From CBDDHT01 sp965227905 (GTDB lineage: Bacteria; Pseudomonadota; Alphaproteobacteria; Rhizobiales; Methyloligellaceae), in the NCBI GenBank assembly GCA_965227905.1, contig OZ245780.1, positions 2,728,001 through 2,792,000 of the forward strand: 64,000 nucleotides of DNA. The letters run 5' to 3'. Within the stretch, counting starts at the first letter, position 1, and every line of letters begins with the position of its first letter. Below the pieces are notes generated by a model that saw nothing but the letters and a program-made list of their open reading frames with translations, was not told the DNA's origin and did not search any database. This document shows positions 52,760 through 60,096 of this stretch, one piece after another. The position numbers and the translations under genes were made by a program.

Positions 52760-52777
52760 GGACTAGGAGGCTAGTCC
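52760..52777. terminator. Hairpin between RES gene and convergent repeat-protein gene
   Basis: GGACTAG-gagg-CTAGTCC is a perfect 7-bp stem, with a weaker CCGCT-ctca-AGCGG hairpin at 52730-52743 beside it. Location between convergent genes suggests bidirectional termination. No long T-run follows. Confidence 0.45.
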
Positions 52778-52793
52778 TTGGATGAATCAGTTC

Positions 52794-53090
52794 CTATCGG
52801 CGAAAGCCACGTGAGTGGAAGCCGCGAGAGCGGAATCCTCTTGAGTGAAAACCTCGCGAACGAAAGCTCCTGGAGCGGAAACTTCTCGAGCGAAAGCTGC
52901 GGGTACTAAATCCGCGAGAACGGAATCCCCGCGATCTTCCACGACTGCTGACTTTAAAAACCAACCCGTCACCTGTTCCAACGGCCGCGAGGTGGCCAGC
53001 AATTCGGGAATCGGCTGAGGCAGAGCCTGACATTGCGACGAGACCGAGTGCAAACGCACCCATGACCATACCAGTAGATTTTAAGAGCAT
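52794..53090 (-). CDS. Exported RSRGF pentapeptide-repeat protein
   Basis: A 98-residue protein. Residues 1-26 are a signal peptide (hydrophobic core GAFALGLVAM, cleavage after SASA). A short linker is followed by nine tandem five-residue units of the form [R/H/S]-[S/T]-R-[G/S]-F, ending in RR. The product would be an extremely basic periplasmic or secreted peptide with Phe at every fifth position. The ATG at 53090 has a perfect AAGGAGA eight bases upstream. Codon choice varies between repeats although the amino acids are kept. Function unknown; anionic glycan or nucleic acid binding is a guess. Confidence 0.75.
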   Translation of the reverse strand: MLLKSTGMVMGAFALGLVAMSGSASADSRIAGHLAAVGTGDGLVFKVSSRGRSRGFRSRGFSTRSFRSRSFRSRSFRSRGFHSRGFRSRGFHSRGFRR

Positions 53091-53336
53091 AAGAGATCTC
53101 CTTAAACAGCGCCGGAGCACTTCGATTGGGCTGCTCTTAATGTTGGTGCTGACGGTGGGGATCGCTCATCAACGGTTATGACAACATAGTGTGCCAGTCG
53201 TTATGGTCATGTTTCGTGATGTCTGTGGGCAACTCAACCGCCGTGGGTGATTGGCAAAATGCGGCTTAGCGACCCTGGGATGTTAGGTGAGTATGGCTAG
53301 AAGCTGTACGACGAAACCATATAGAGGGCTCGAAGG

Positions 53337-53869
53337 TTGGCAAAGCACCAGAACAACCGGCCAGTCTATGAAGGCAAGTTCATGCCCGGCAATGACGTGG
53401 TGAAAAATCCATACCACTCTGATGACCCTGACGCTGAACCATACAACGACACGGGCCGCAATTACGCAGAGAGTCCATCAGCGATGATGCTGAAGCGCGG
53501 TGACATCGACGCAGCGCAGGAGAGGGCGGACGGTAAGTTTCGGAGGCTGTACGAGGCAAGCCAGGGCGGCAAGTCACTGGCGTCATCGACCCGTCGAATG
53601 AACCTGTGGACAACTCACGCGGTGCCTCTGATGGCTTCACTGAAAGACGCAGGCAGGCAATTGCTGAGCTATACAAGATGAAAGAGGTTCTCGGCGCGAT
53701 TGACTACAAGATAACCGTCCACATTGCAGGCGACCGAAGGTCAATCAAGGAAGTCGCTGCGATATGGGAGAAGGCAGACAAGCCCAGTACGGCTATGCGG
53801 CTTTACATTGGACGGCGGTATCGAGATGCACTTAGCTTGCTGGCCAAAGAATTTGGGTATGCTTCATAG
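53337..53869 (+). pseudogene. Phage-like protein gene broken by a -1 frameshift
   Basis: Two overlapping frames read as parts of one protein. The first (TTG at 53337) gives MAKHQNNRPVYEGKFMPGN and continues to DGKFRRLYEASQGGK near 53570. The second continues in the -1 frame as VTGVIDPSNEPVDNSRG and runs to EFGYAS at 53869. The joined protein resembles small helix-turn-helix proteins of alphaproteobacterial phages and prophages, with SIKEVAAIWEKA as a possible HTH. A one-base deletion near 53570 is the simplest explanation; programmed frameshifting is possible but no slippery heptamer was found. Confidence 0.6.
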
Positions 53870-53939
53870 GCGTGTTATTTGTTAACTGATAGTATAAAAC
53901 GAAAACAGCATTTGCGGTGATAAAATTATGGGGGAGCCA

Positions 53940-54188
53940 ATGGATTGGGTTTCGTTTTTTCTGGCGGCCTCTATTTTCGCTGTCTTGATTCTCGGGCTCG
54001 CTCAAAGAATGGTGCAGAATGCAGGGATTGGCTGGCAGTTTATTAGATACACAGTGATTGCTGTTTCTGTCCCGGCCACGGCTTTGCTTGCCTTTAATGG
54101 TAAGCTGGATGCGCCGTCTGCTGCCATTATTGCTGGTTGCCTCGGGTATGCATTTGGGAGGGGCGGTGAAACAGGCAACACCCCTTGA
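53940..54188 (+). CDS. Small holin-like membrane protein, unknown
   Basis: An 82-residue protein with three hydrophobic segments (about 4-20, 33-49, 58-74) and a short polar tail GRGGETGNTP. A GGGGGAG ribosome site directly precedes the ATG at 53940, chosen over ATG 53928. Size, topology and position in the phage-like tract suggest a holin or superinfection-type membrane protein, but no family was recognised. GC is lower than in the flanking housekeeping genes. Confidence 0.6.
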   Translation: MDWVSFFLAASIFAVLILGLAQRMVQNAGIGWQFIRYTVIAVSVPATALLAFNGKLDAPSAAIIAGCLGYAFGRGGETGNTP

Positions 54189-54272
54189 CATGTACAACAC
54201 ATCTGATAAGATGCACCTATCGTGCATCTTTGCGCCTTGCCATATCGGTCAGGCGCTTTTTTGATTCTGCGC

Positions 54273-54830
54273 TTAAGGAAGCGGCGCCGGCTCTTTGTCA
54301 GATAACTCTAGGATACTCCACCGAATGTCGTTCAGACGGTCAGTTAGGTCCTTTACGACGTGCAAGAAGAGCCAGCGAACGTCTGATGGTAGCGCGGACT
54401 CGTTGAGGGTGTAGCGGTATATCGGGTTGTCGCTGAGATCGCGGCAAATTTTCAAAACGTCGGGGTGGTCAAAGTCGCGAACATCTTTGCGGTGGGCAAA
54501 TTTGTTTCTGACTTGCGCGATACGTTGGATGGCTGTGCCTGTTTTTGGGCCGAAGAAGCCAAACGCCTTGGCGACATTGCGCTTTGCTTTCATAGAGCCA
54601 AATGGAGTAGAGCCAGGGCCAGCGATATGCTTCCATTCGGCGTCGGTGGCTTCTGGAAACTTGGTCCGCAACAGATCTTCCAGTGCGTCTTCGAGGGCTG
54701 TGACTGCAAGCACAGCGGCAGCACGAGGGCTTCCTTTTTCAAGTTCGTCGTAAAACGCTGTTAGCTCTGCGGACACACGCCTGAATACGTCGCCTAAGTC
54801 GGTCGCTGTACCGTCGTCCTGATCAGCCAT
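54273..54830 (-). CDS. MltR/DUF4145-like protein
   Basis: A 185-residue helical protein. SPRAAAVLAVTALEDALEDLL, PFGSMKAKRNVAKAFGFFG and IAQVRNKFAHRKDV together follow the pattern of the mannitol-repressor-like/DUF4145 family (the RNKFAH motif). Biochemical roles are poorly known; some occur in phages and defence islands. The ATG at 54830 is chosen; upstream in-frame sequence overlaps a tRNA gene. Transcribed leftward, opposite to its neighbours. Confidence 0.65.
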   Translation of the reverse strand: MADQDDGTATDLGDVFRRVSAELTAFYDELEKGSPRAAAVLAVTALEDALEDLLRTKFPEATDAEWKHIAGPGSTPFGSMKAKRNVAKAFGFFGPKTGTAIQRIAQVRNKFAHRKDVRDFDHPDVLKICRDLSDNPIYRYTLNESALPSDVRWLFLHVVKDLTDRLNDIRWSILELSDKEPAPLP

Positions 54831-54871
54831 GATGGCCCGAGTGTTTGCGTGAAGACGAAAGTATTGCCATA

Positions 54872-54947
54872 GCGGCCTTGAGCGTAACAGGCAACGCCTC
54901 ACCCTTCCAAGGCGAAGATGCGAGTTCGAGTCTCGCAGGCCGCTCCA
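54872..54947 (+). tRNA. tRNA-Gly (anticodon UCC), divergent
   Basis: Folds as a 76-base tRNA with encoded CCA. Acceptor stem GCGGCCT pairs with AGGCCGC. The T arm GCGAG-TTCGAGT-CTCGC is perfect. The anticodon loop CTTCCAA places UCC at 34-36, on a stem with one A-C mismatch. The D stem GCGT/ACGC has the GG-containing loop AACAGGCA but is reached through three bases (TGA) instead of two. Departures from consensus fit a phage-borne tRNA. Confidence 0.7.
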
Positions 54948-54979
54948 CCAACAAGTGCATAAATTGCAGAGGTTCATTT

Positions 54980-55008
54980 GCCCGCTTAGCTCAACAGGCA
55001 GGGCGCCA
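54980..55008 (+). other. Truncated tRNA 5' half
   Basis: GCCCGCT-TA-GCTC-AACAGGCA-GGGC matches the acceptor 5' strand, bases 8-9 and a complete D arm of a tRNA. After about 55008 there is no anticodon or T arm and no matching acceptor. It lies 32 bases after tRNA-Gly and 15 bases before the end of the convergent C39-like gene. Confidence 0.55.
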
Positions 55009-55023
55009 GGAAAGTCGTAGGCG

Positions 55024-55638
55024 CTACATATTCTCCGGGTATGTTAGCTTTGCCCACTCGCTCTCGACTAGCTCCTGACTTGCGGGCGTTGGTAGAGGTG
55101 CGAGAGGTGGGTTGATAAGCGCATCACTCGATAACCATATGGCGACACCACCAACGACGTTTTGGCCGGTCTTCCGCCAGTAATCGTGAACTTTATCAAT
55201 GCTCCAAGATAAGCCTTTGCCGCCGTTATTTGGGCATGGGTCATGAAGTAGTACGCCACCTTCATGAAGGCCATAGATGACACGGTAGTGTCCCAACATC
55301 GGCTGATCGTCTGAGTATCGCTGGCAGGCAATAACCGGCACGTTGTTCCGAACTATGAAGTATTCGAGTTGCTCGCCAATCTCCATTGGATCGGTGCTTA
55401 TTTCCCCGATTCCCGCGTGCAAGTTCCGGCCTAGTGCCAATTTCAGAATGTCATTGGCTAAAACAGAATAGTTCCCCGAGCCATGTGGCTCTGTTTTCGC
55501 CAGCTTCTTAAACATCTTTCGCTGAGAAAACTGCGTGGCGCGGCTCGGTCGGAAATAGCGGAGCACCATTTCGAAGGCTGCTAACCCGCAGGCCCCGGCC
55601 GAGAACTGTGTTTTGTAAGGGACCTCCAGGACAGTCAT
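55024..55638 (-). CDS. C39-like cysteine peptidase, stand-alone
   Basis: A 204-residue papain-fold protein of the C39/C39_2 type. Oxyanion Gln11 and nucleophile Cys17 (TQFSAGACGLA), His117 (MLGHYRVIYG) and Asp133 (LLHDP) form a complete catalytic set at family spacing. No ABC transporter domain, signal peptide or transmembrane segment is attached, so it is not a bacteriocin exporter; it may be cytosolic. Its ATG lies one base after the stop of a secreted four-Cys protein gene, so they are translationally coupled. Confidence 0.75.
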   Translation of the reverse strand: MTVLEVPYKTQFSAGACGLAAFEMVLRYFRPSRATQFSQRKMFKKLAKTEPHGSGNYSVLANDILKLALGRNLHAGIGEISTDPMEIGEQLEYFIVRNNVPVIACQRYSDDQPMLGHYRVIYGLHEGGVLLHDPCPNNGGKGLSWSIDKVHDYWRKTGQNVVGGVAIWLSSDALINPPLAPLPTPASQELVESEWAKLTYPENM

Positions 55639-55639
55639 T

Positions 55640-55885
55640 CTAGTTCAGGTAGACTTCCCGCCACACGCTATCACAGCTCGGCTTGCATTCGAGAATCATC
55701 GTCCATGTCCCGGTGCACCAAAGAGGCTTCATTGTTGGTATTGGCCTTATCGGTTTAATAGGGCAGTTCTGGGCGACTTGAGTATGCTTAGGCATCTTGC
55801 TTTGAGGAAGCGCGGTTCCTGTCGAAGCGCTGGCGGCTGTTGAAAGCAAAAACAAGGCAGCGAAACCTGTGACAATAGCGCGCAT
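55640..55885 (-). CDS. Small secreted four-cysteine protein
   Basis: An 81-residue protein with signal peptide (residues 1-20, cleaved after ASA) and a mature part of about 61 residues. The mature part has a proline run (CPIKPIRPIPTMKP) followed by a Trp-rich C-terminal half, with Cys 41, 57, 67 and 71 able to form two disulfides. First gene of a two-gene leftward unit with the C39-like peptidase. No named family; short secreted P-x-x-P/Cys proteins of this kind occur in marine proteobacteria. Confidence 0.65.
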   Translation of the reverse strand: MRAIVTGFAALFLLSTAASASTGTALPQSKMPKHTQVAQNCPIKPIRPIPTMKPLWCTGTWTMILECKPSCDSVWREVYLN

Positions 55886-56326
55886 GATTTGATGTCCGTT
55901 GAATTGCCGGGCAGCGAAGACAATAGACCGTGCACGTTATTTGTAGGCTGATCAATATCAGTCGCCAGTTATCAACCGAACCAGTTCTAGCGCATCTTTC
56001 CCTACGGAAGCAGGAGCAAGCATAGGCTCTCCTCTTTCGACAGTGATGGAGAGCACAACCCGTCGAGCAGCGAGTGCATGAAATTTGCGGAACCTCGTCT
56101 CACTATATCTCTATGTCTTGGAGGCTTCTCATTGCTAGGCCTGTAGCGTTGCCATTACTAAAAGGCCGGTAGACAACTGTTTGGCGGGTTCGACGCAAAC
56201 ACAAGCACTTGGGCAATGGCGAAACCCTACCGATACCGGTACGGCGTGTCACACTCAATCCTGAGCCGTCACCGATAGCGATAGCAACTTGCATTCGGGA
56301 AGAACCCATGCGAGCAAAGTCCGACT
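55886..56326. other. Intergenic region at the right edge of the accessory tract
   Basis: About 440 bases with no supported gene. Short open frames here have frame-incompatible composition and no ribosome sites. It should contain the promoter of the leftward secreted-protein/peptidase unit. Composition returns to that of housekeeping DNA toward 56300. Confidence 0.4.
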
Positions 56327-56500
56327 ATGTGGCGACCAAGCAATGTCATTCCGTTCTGGATCGTGGTGGGCTTCGTCTTTGCGGTCGTCTGGCCGCCGGG
56401 CGCGATCATCTGTCTGGCGGTCGTTGCCTACACGGTCTATCGCTGGGTCATCGATGCCGAGTTCACCAACAGGTCAGGGCCGGACGACACCTCGTCCTGA
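56327..56500 (+). CDS. 57-residue hydrophobic membrane protein, unknown
   Basis: ATG at 56327 encodes MWRPSNVIPFWIVVG, then one long or two short transmembrane helices (about residues 8-38, with WPPG at a bend) and a polar tail ending NRSGPDDTSS. The stop lies five bases before the end of the convergent DksA-like gene. The ribosome site is weak. Codon use and the clear membrane-tail layout favour a real gene over chance. Confidence 0.5.
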   Translation: MWRPSNVIPFWIVVGFVFAVVWPPGAIICLAVVAYTVYRWVIDAEFTNRSGPDDTSS

Positions 56501-56505
56501 TGTTG

Positions 56506-56844
56506 TCACTTCGCGCATTTGATGCAGTGCGTCGCTGACGGGTCGATGGCGAGACGCTTCTCTGCGATCTCCTCGCCGCATGCGGCACAATAGCCATATT
56601 CGTCCTCGTCCTGATTGATGCGTGCGAGGGCGGCATCGATGCGTGCCAGTTCGGAAACCCGCTGGCGCTCCGTGGCCTGGGCCATCGCTTGCTGCTGCAG
56701 AGAGTCGATACGGGAGAGGCGGCCGACGCTCGATTGATCCAGCACCACTGTTTCTCGCGATTCGGCAGAAAGTTCGCTGACCTGCTCCAATTCCTTCCGG
56801 CGCTGCTCAAGCACACGCCGTGCTTTTTTCGGATCCGGTGCCAT
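56506..56844 (-). CDS. DksA/TraR-family C4 zinc-finger protein
   Basis: A 112-residue protein with a long coiled-coil N-terminal part (RRKELEQVSELSAES and onward) and a zinc finger Cys86-x2-Cys89-x17-Cys107-x2-Cys110. Family members enter the secondary channel of RNA polymerase and modulate initiation with ppGpp. It is shorter than E. coli DksA (151), so it belongs to the short DksA/TraR-like class. The acidic pair expected at the coiled-coil tip is not obvious (SSVGRLSRIDSLQ). Confidence 0.85.
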   Translation of the reverse strand: MAPDPKKARRVLEQRRKELEQVSELSAESRETVVLDQSSVGRLSRIDSLQQQAMAQATERQRVSELARIDAALARINQDEDEYGYCAACGEEIAEKRLAIDPSATHCIKCAK

Positions 56845-56999
56845 CGGGCTCAGTCTCTTATTTGTCGAGAATATGACAGTCTAACACCGAAGCTGGGCCG
56901 GGTGGAGATTGATCGCATTTTGCGCTGCACAAAGTGGGGGCGAGTGCGCTAAGATGTGCCAAATATTAGGTAATCAATGCACTATCAGGAGAACAGCCC

Positions 57000-57851
57000 T
57001 TGTCTGCTCAAGCTCCCAAGAAGCGGTTGGCCGCGCCGGATATCCGAAATCGAAAGGGCGGCGAGCCTGTCGTCTCGCTGACGGCCTACCACGCGCACAC
57101 CGCCCGGATCGTCGATCCCTATGTGGATTTCATGCTCGTCGGCGATTCGCTCGGAATGGTCATGCATGGTTATGAATCGACCGTTCCCGTGCCGCTCGAT
57201 CTTATGATCATGCACGGAGCGGCCGTGGTGCGTGGTTCATCGCAGGCGTTGGTCGTCGTCGATATGCCCTTTGGTTCCTATGAGGAAAGCCCAAGCCAGG
57301 CATTCTCAAATGCTGCCCGCGTCATGAAAGAGACCGGATGCGGCGCGATCAAGCTGGAAGGCGGCAGCCGCATGGCCGACACGATCCGTTTTCTGACGGA
57401 GCGTGGCATCCCCGTCATGGCGCATATTGGCCTTACACCTCAATCGGTTAACATGATGGGCGGCTTCAAGACGCAAGGCCGGCAGGAAGCGGAATGGGCG
57501 GCGATCGAAGAGGATGCCCGTGCCATTTCCGATGCGGGCGCCTTCTCGGTTGTCTTGGAAGGAATGGCGGAATTGCTGGCTGCGCGCATCACCAAGGACA
57601 TTCCGATCCCCACAATCGGGATCGGCGCTTCGGCTGAGTGCGACGGGCAGATTCTGGTTCTGGAAGACATGCTTGGGCTGTCGCCGCGGGTGCCGAAATT
57701 CGTCAAGGAATTCGCCGGTCTTGGCCAGGCAATCGAGTCTGCCGTCTCCGACTATGCGCGCGAAGTGCGGGAGCGAACGTTTCCAGCAATCGAGCACACA
57801 TACGCAATGCGTGACGCGGCCACGAAGACGCCAAAAAAGACAGGCAGTTAA
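57000..57851 (+). CDS. panB: 3-methyl-2-oxobutanoate hydroxymethyltransferase
   Basis: A 283-residue TIM-barrel enzyme, first step of pantothenate synthesis (ketoisovalerate plus methylene-THF). Metal-binding Asp in LVGDSLGMV, Asp in VDMPFGSY, the KLEGG strand and Glu in VVLEGM are at family positions, as is IGIGAS. The TTG start at 57000 has AGGAG nine bases upstream and gives an N terminus of normal length. No panC follows. Confidence 0.95.
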   Translation: MSAQAPKKRLAAPDIRNRKGGEPVVSLTAYHAHTARIVDPYVDFMLVGDSLGMVMHGYESTVPVPLDLMIMHGAAVVRGSSQALVVVDMPFGSYEESPSQAFSNAARVMKETGCGAIKLEGGSRMADTIRFLTERGIPVMAHIGLTPQSVNMMGGFKTQGRQEAEWAAIEEDARAISDAGAFSVVLEGMAELLAARITKDIPIPTIGIGASAECDGQILVLEDMLGLSPRVPKFVKEFAGLGQAIESAVSDYAREVRERTFPAIEHTYAMRDAATKTPKKTGS

Positions 57852-57856
57852 GCAGA

Positions 57857-57872
57857 CTAGGTTACGACCTAG
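57857..57872 (+). terminator. Hairpin after panB
   Basis: CTAGGT-tacg-ACCTAG, six perfect pairs with a four-base loop, five bases after the panB stop. No T-run, so termination is uncertain. Confidence 0.35.
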
Positions 57873-58026
57873 CCAGCGGGTCAAGGTGAGCGTATATGGC
57901 AGCAGCGTTTACCCTGTTAACGGCTGACAATACGGTTGTTTGCCTCGCTGGGAGACGCACGCTATTGATTGAGATTGAGAGAATGCGTGCTGTCGGCAAG
58001 TCCGAGCAGCCGGCCGGAGCCAATTC

Positions 58027-58701
58027 ATGAGTGACGAAAGCATCTTCCGCGAGGTCGACGAGGCCATTCGCCAGGATCAGATGAAAGCCGTATGGGATCG
58101 ATTCGGCTGGCTGATCATTGGCGGTGCCGTTCTGATCGTCGGCAGTGTTGCGGGATACAAAGGCTGGGTTTACTGGCGCGAGCAGCAGGCCGGCGAAGCC
58201 GGAGCCAAGTTCCTCGATGCCCTGGCGCTTGAAGCGGATGGCAAAGCAACGGAGGCGCAATCGGCGCTCAAGACGCTCGCCGGCGATGGCCCCACCGGGT
58301 ATCGGATTCTGGCCAACCTTCAGCTTGCGGCGGCGACTGCGAAAGCCGGCGATAAGACAAAAGCACTCGCAGCCTATGATGCGGTTATCGCCGATAGTTC
58401 GGTCGACCCGCACCTGCGCGGTTTCGCGCGCATTCAGGCAGCGACACTAAAAGTCGACGACGCTGGATTTGACGAAATCAAAACCCGGCTCGAGCCGGTC
58501 CTGGCAGCTAACAGCCCCTGGCGCCACTCGGCGCGTGAGCTGGTCGGTCTTTCCGCCTATCGCGAGGGAAAGACAAAAGACGCGCAGGAATATTTCACCC
58601 AGATCATCTCCGAACCCGATGCGCCGCAAGGCCTCAAGCAACGGGCGGAAATGATGCTGGCATTGATCGTAAAGGCTGATGCAAGCGCAGACGGCAAATA
58701 A
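58027..58701 (+). CDS. YfgM-like TPR-type membrane protein
   Basis: A 224-residue protein with an N-terminal cytosolic segment, one transmembrane helix (residues ~27-46, FGWLIIGGAVLIVGSVAGYKGW) and a periplasmic TPR-like helical domain. It belongs to the YfgM/ancillary SecYEG family. As usual it directly precedes bamB, overlapping it by 23 bases. Start ATG 58027 follows GGAG. Confidence 0.9.
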   Translation: MSDESIFREVDEAIRQDQMKAVWDRFGWLIIGGAVLIVGSVAGYKGWVYWREQQAGEAGAKFLDALALEADGKATEAQSALKTLAGDGPTGYRILANLQLAAATAKAGDKTKALAAYDAVIADSSVDPHLRGFARIQAATLKVDDAGFDEIKTRLEPVLAANSPWRHSARELVGLSAYREGKTKDAQEYFTQIISEPDAPQGLKQRAEMMLALIVKADASADGK

Positions 58702-60034
58702 TCGTTCGCTTCTGGCGGTCCTGGCGAGACGCGGTCTTGCGTGCTTCGCTGTAATTGCGGTCGGGTTCTCCGTGACCGCGTGCGGCGGTTCGCTGCCGAG
58801 CCTCAATCCGTTCGCCAAGGAAGAGAAGAAACTGCCGGGCGAACGCATCGCTGTTATGCCGCCGCGGGACAGCTCGGCTATTGAAGTGCCGGTTGAGAAA
58901 ACGCCGATCCGCCTGCCCAAGGAAGCGCGCAACGCGGAATGGACGCAACCTGGCGGCAATGCAACCAACTCGCTCGGTCATCTCTCGGTTGGTGGTAGCC
59001 TGAGGCAAGTCTGGCGGGCCAGCATCGGTAAGGGATCGAGTGATGACGGTCAGGTAACGGGCGTTCCGATCGTCTTCAAGAACCGCATCTACACGATCGA
59101 TGCGGAGGGCAATGTCTCAGCCTTCTCGGCATCGGGCGGTGCCCGCTCCTGGCGTGTGGCCTTGACGCCCGAGAATGAAAAGGGTCGCGGCGGTTATGGC
59201 GGCGGTCTCGCCATCGATAGCGGCCGCCTCTACGCCGTAACGGGTTTTGGAACGGCTGTCGGCCTCAATCCGGCAAATGGCAAGGTGCTTTGGACTAAGA
59301 GGCTCGGTGTTCCGGTGCGAAGCTCGCCGACGGCATCGGGCGGTAAACTCTTCTTCGTGACGACCGAAAACCGGATCTATTGCCTGAACGGAGAGAATGG
59401 CGAGGAGACATGGAGCTTTCGGGGTGTGCCTGGCGCGGCGACCCTTCTCACGAATGTCAGCCCAGCCGTGTCGGGCGATACGGCGGTCGTGCCGCTCTCA
59501 TCCGGCGATTTGATCGCCTACAAGGTCAGCGCCGGCAAGCCGGTTTGGTCCGACTCGCTCGCAAAGAGAGGTGGGAGTTCCGCCTTGTCCGCATTGAGCG
59601 ATCCGGCACGGCCTGTGATCGATCGCGGCCTCGTGTTTGCCGTGGGCCATTCGGGGCGCATGGTCGCCATCGCAGCCAATACGGGCGAGCGGATCTGGAC
59701 CCGTAACATCCGCAGCACGCAGATGCCCTGGGTCGCTGGCGACACGGTCTTTGTGGCCAATGAGAGCAGCAAGATCATGGCCCTGAGCCGGAGAGACGGA
59801 AAGGTCCGCTGGGTCGCCGATCTGCCCCAGTCTGAAAAGTGGAACGGTCCCGTTCTGGCAAGCAACAAGCTGTGGCTCGTCTCTGCAGCGGGGCTCATTG
59901 TTGGTGTCGATCCCAGCACCGGGCAGGTGGCGTCCAAGGTAGATCTGGATACTCCGGTCTTCATCGCCCCTGTTGTTGCGGCAGGCCGCATGTATGTCCT
60001 CGCCGACAACGGGCGCTTGATGGCGTTCAACTGA
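58679..60034 (+). CDS. bamB: Outer membrane assembly lipoprotein BamB
   Basis: A 451-residue lipoprotein: basic N region, hydrophobic core, lipobox VTAC with lipidated Cys35. Then come repeated beta-propeller blades with PQQ-like motifs (RIYTIDAEGNVSAFSASGG, RLYAVTGFGTAVGLNPANG, WTRNIRSTQMPWVAGDT). It is a scaffold in the BAM complex that inserts outer-membrane proteins. Order yfgM-bamB-der is a widespread syntenic block. Confidence 0.95.
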   Translation: MQAQTANNRSLLAVLARRGLACFAVIAVGFSVTACGGSLPSLNPFAKEEKKLPGERIAVMPPRDSSAIEVPVEKTPIRLPKEARNAEWTQPGGNATNSLGHLSVGGSLRQVWRASIGKGSSDDGQVTGVPIVFKNRIYTIDAEGNVSAFSASGGARSWRVALTPENEKGRGGYGGGLAIDSGRLYAVTGFGTAVGLNPANGKVLWTKRLGVPVRSSPTASGGKLFFVTTENRIYCLNGENGEETWSFRGVPGAATLLTNVSPAVSGDTAVVPLSSGDLIAYKVSAGKPVWSDSLAKRGGSSALSALSDPARPVIDRGLVFAVGHSGRMVAIAANTGERIWTRNIRSTQMPWVAGDTVFVANESSKIMALSRRDGKVRWVADLPQSEKWNGPVLASNKLWLVSAAGLIVGVDPSTGQVASKVDLDTPVFIAPVVAAGRMYVLADNGRLMAFN

Positions 60035-60096
60035 GGCTCGACAAGTCGACCAAGGCAGCCTAAGGCTCCCAGTCACCTCCAAACAGTTTCAGTGTC

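Noticed and set aside
56209..56538. Plus-strand 109-codon frame overlapping the small membrane protein and the DksA-like gene
   Set aside because: It runs antisense into the DksA zinc-finger gene, and its Arg/Gly/Leu composition is typical of a wrong frame.
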